NCBI GenBank assembly: GCA_030918015.1
Contig: JAUPTP010000097.1
Coordinates: forward strand, 1-7,497
From: Pseudomonadota bacterium
GTDB lineage: Bacteria > Pseudomonadota > Gammaproteobacteria > Burkholderiales > Burkholderiaceae_C
Length of the DNA stretch: 7,497 nt
Reading direction: 5' to 3'
Part shown: in pieces, positions 7,281 to 7,497 of the stretch
Position numbering within the stretch: position 1 is the first letter of the stretch
How the letters are laid out: the number at the start of each line of letters is the position of its first letter
Notes under the pieces: model-generated
The model's input: only the letters and a program-made list of their open reading frames with translations
Databases searched by the model: none
Told to the model about the DNA's origin: nothing
Made by a program: the position numbers and the translations under genes

Positions 7281-7392
7281 GGATGGCACGCCGCTCGGCG
7301 TTCATCCCCTGCTTTTCCTCCCTGAGCAGGTGCCTTGCCGTGTGACAGCGCTAAGGCTTCGAAGCCCCGGCACATGCCGGGGCTCTTTTTTT
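7281..7392 (+). ncRNA. Candidate small RNA of about 112 nt with CCUCC loop
   Basis: This is a promoter-to-terminator unit in the gap upstream of hemB, on the opposite strand to hemB. The predicted transcript starts at the base of hairpin 1 (GGATG 7281-7285 with CATCC 7303-7307, continued inside by ACGCC 7288-7292 with GGCGT 7297-7301). Hairpin 2 follows at once (CCTGCT 7308-7313 with AGCAGG 7325-7330). Its 11-base loop contains CCTCC at 7317-7321, the complement of a Shine-Dalgarno core, as in small RNAs that block ribosome binding. A looser third stem pairs GCCTT (7332-7336) with AAGGC (7353-7357). The unit ends in an intrinsic terminator with a seven-T run, a possible Hfq tail. No credible open frame lies inside. 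I do not recognise 6S, 4.5S or tmRNA. An attenuator leader for a gene beyond the right edge is the main alternative. Confidence 0.55.
7363..7392 (+). terminator. Strong intrinsic terminator, plus strand
   Basis: A perfect 9-bp GC-rich stem pairs 7363-7371 with 7376-7384 around the four-base loop ACAT. One C and then seven T (7386-7392) follow. On the minus strand no T-run follows the hairpin, so it acts in one direction and ends plus-strand transcription. Confidence 0.9.
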
Positions 7393-7497
7393 GTGCGGAT
7401 GATTCCTGCGCGTGCGCTGAGCCTGTGCTTCTCAGCGTGACGGCAGGGCCGGGCCGGGGCGGCCCGCGACCGCGACCGGCTGCTGCGGTGCAGGCCG
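7393..7497. other. Right edge: GC-rich stretch with a 7-bp hairpin, no clear gene
   Basis: A perfect 7-bp inverted repeat pairs CGCTGAG (7415-7421) with CTCAGCG (7431-7437) around a nine-base loop; no T-run follows it on either strand. On the minus strand a frame enters from the right edge and stops with TGA at 7434-7432 inside this repeat. It would give 21 Ala/Pro/Val-rich residues, possibly the tail of a gene lying upstream of hemB, but there is too little to support a call. I see nothing else here. Confidence 0.35.

Noticed and set aside
7281..7392. Assignment of the structured RNA to 6S RNA, 4.5S RNA or tmRNA
   Set aside because: It is too short for 6S or tmRNA, and the conserved 4.5S tetraloop region and 6S central bubble are absent.

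Overview
The window is about 7.5 kb of very GC-rich DNA packed with housekeeping genes. No insertion sequences, phage genes, CRISPR arrays, tRNAs or rRNAs were seen. Gene content and protein signatures suggest a betaproteobacterium, probably Burkholderiales of the Leptothrix/Rubrivivax/Sphaerotilus kind. The pointers are a Mg-type HemB, a tsaB-rimI-uracil-DNA glycosylase operon, and a CorA-family protein behind hemB. The genus is an inference from remembered families, not a search result.

Layout, left to right: (1) the last 29 codons of an unidentified plus-strand gene, then a plus-strand lipoprotein with the SGNH/GDSL-hydrolase fold signature but without its catalytic Ser and His. (2) A minus-strand pair read right to left: dacB (PBP4-type D-Ala-D-Ala carboxypeptidase/endopeptidase) and, overlapping its stop by four bases (GTGA), a 100-residue SemiSWEET sugar transporter. 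(3) A divergent spacer at about 2849-2999, then a plus-strand operon tsaB-rimI-udg in which each gene overlaps the next through ATGA. (4) A minus-strand pair, hemB then a CorA-family metal-ion transporter, 17 bases apart. (5) A right-hand region of about 350 bases without a clear protein gene. It holds the hemB leader with a 7-bp dyad and what looks like an independent plus-strand small RNA gene: extended -10 promoter, hairpins, a CCUCC-bearing loop and a strong intrinsic terminator.

Functional themes: tsaB and rimI serve translation (tRNA t6A formation and ribosomal protein S18 acetylation), and udg removes uracil from DNA. dacB trims and opens peptidoglycan in the periplasm. hemB makes porphobilinogen and by its residues belongs to the Mg-using class, next to a putative Mg channel. 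The items most worth a second look are the candidate small RNA at 7281-7392, the pseudo-catalytic SGNH lipoprotein, and the N-terminus of the uracil-DNA glycosylase, which resembles the clamp-loader-binding peptide of the DNA polymerase III psi subunit.
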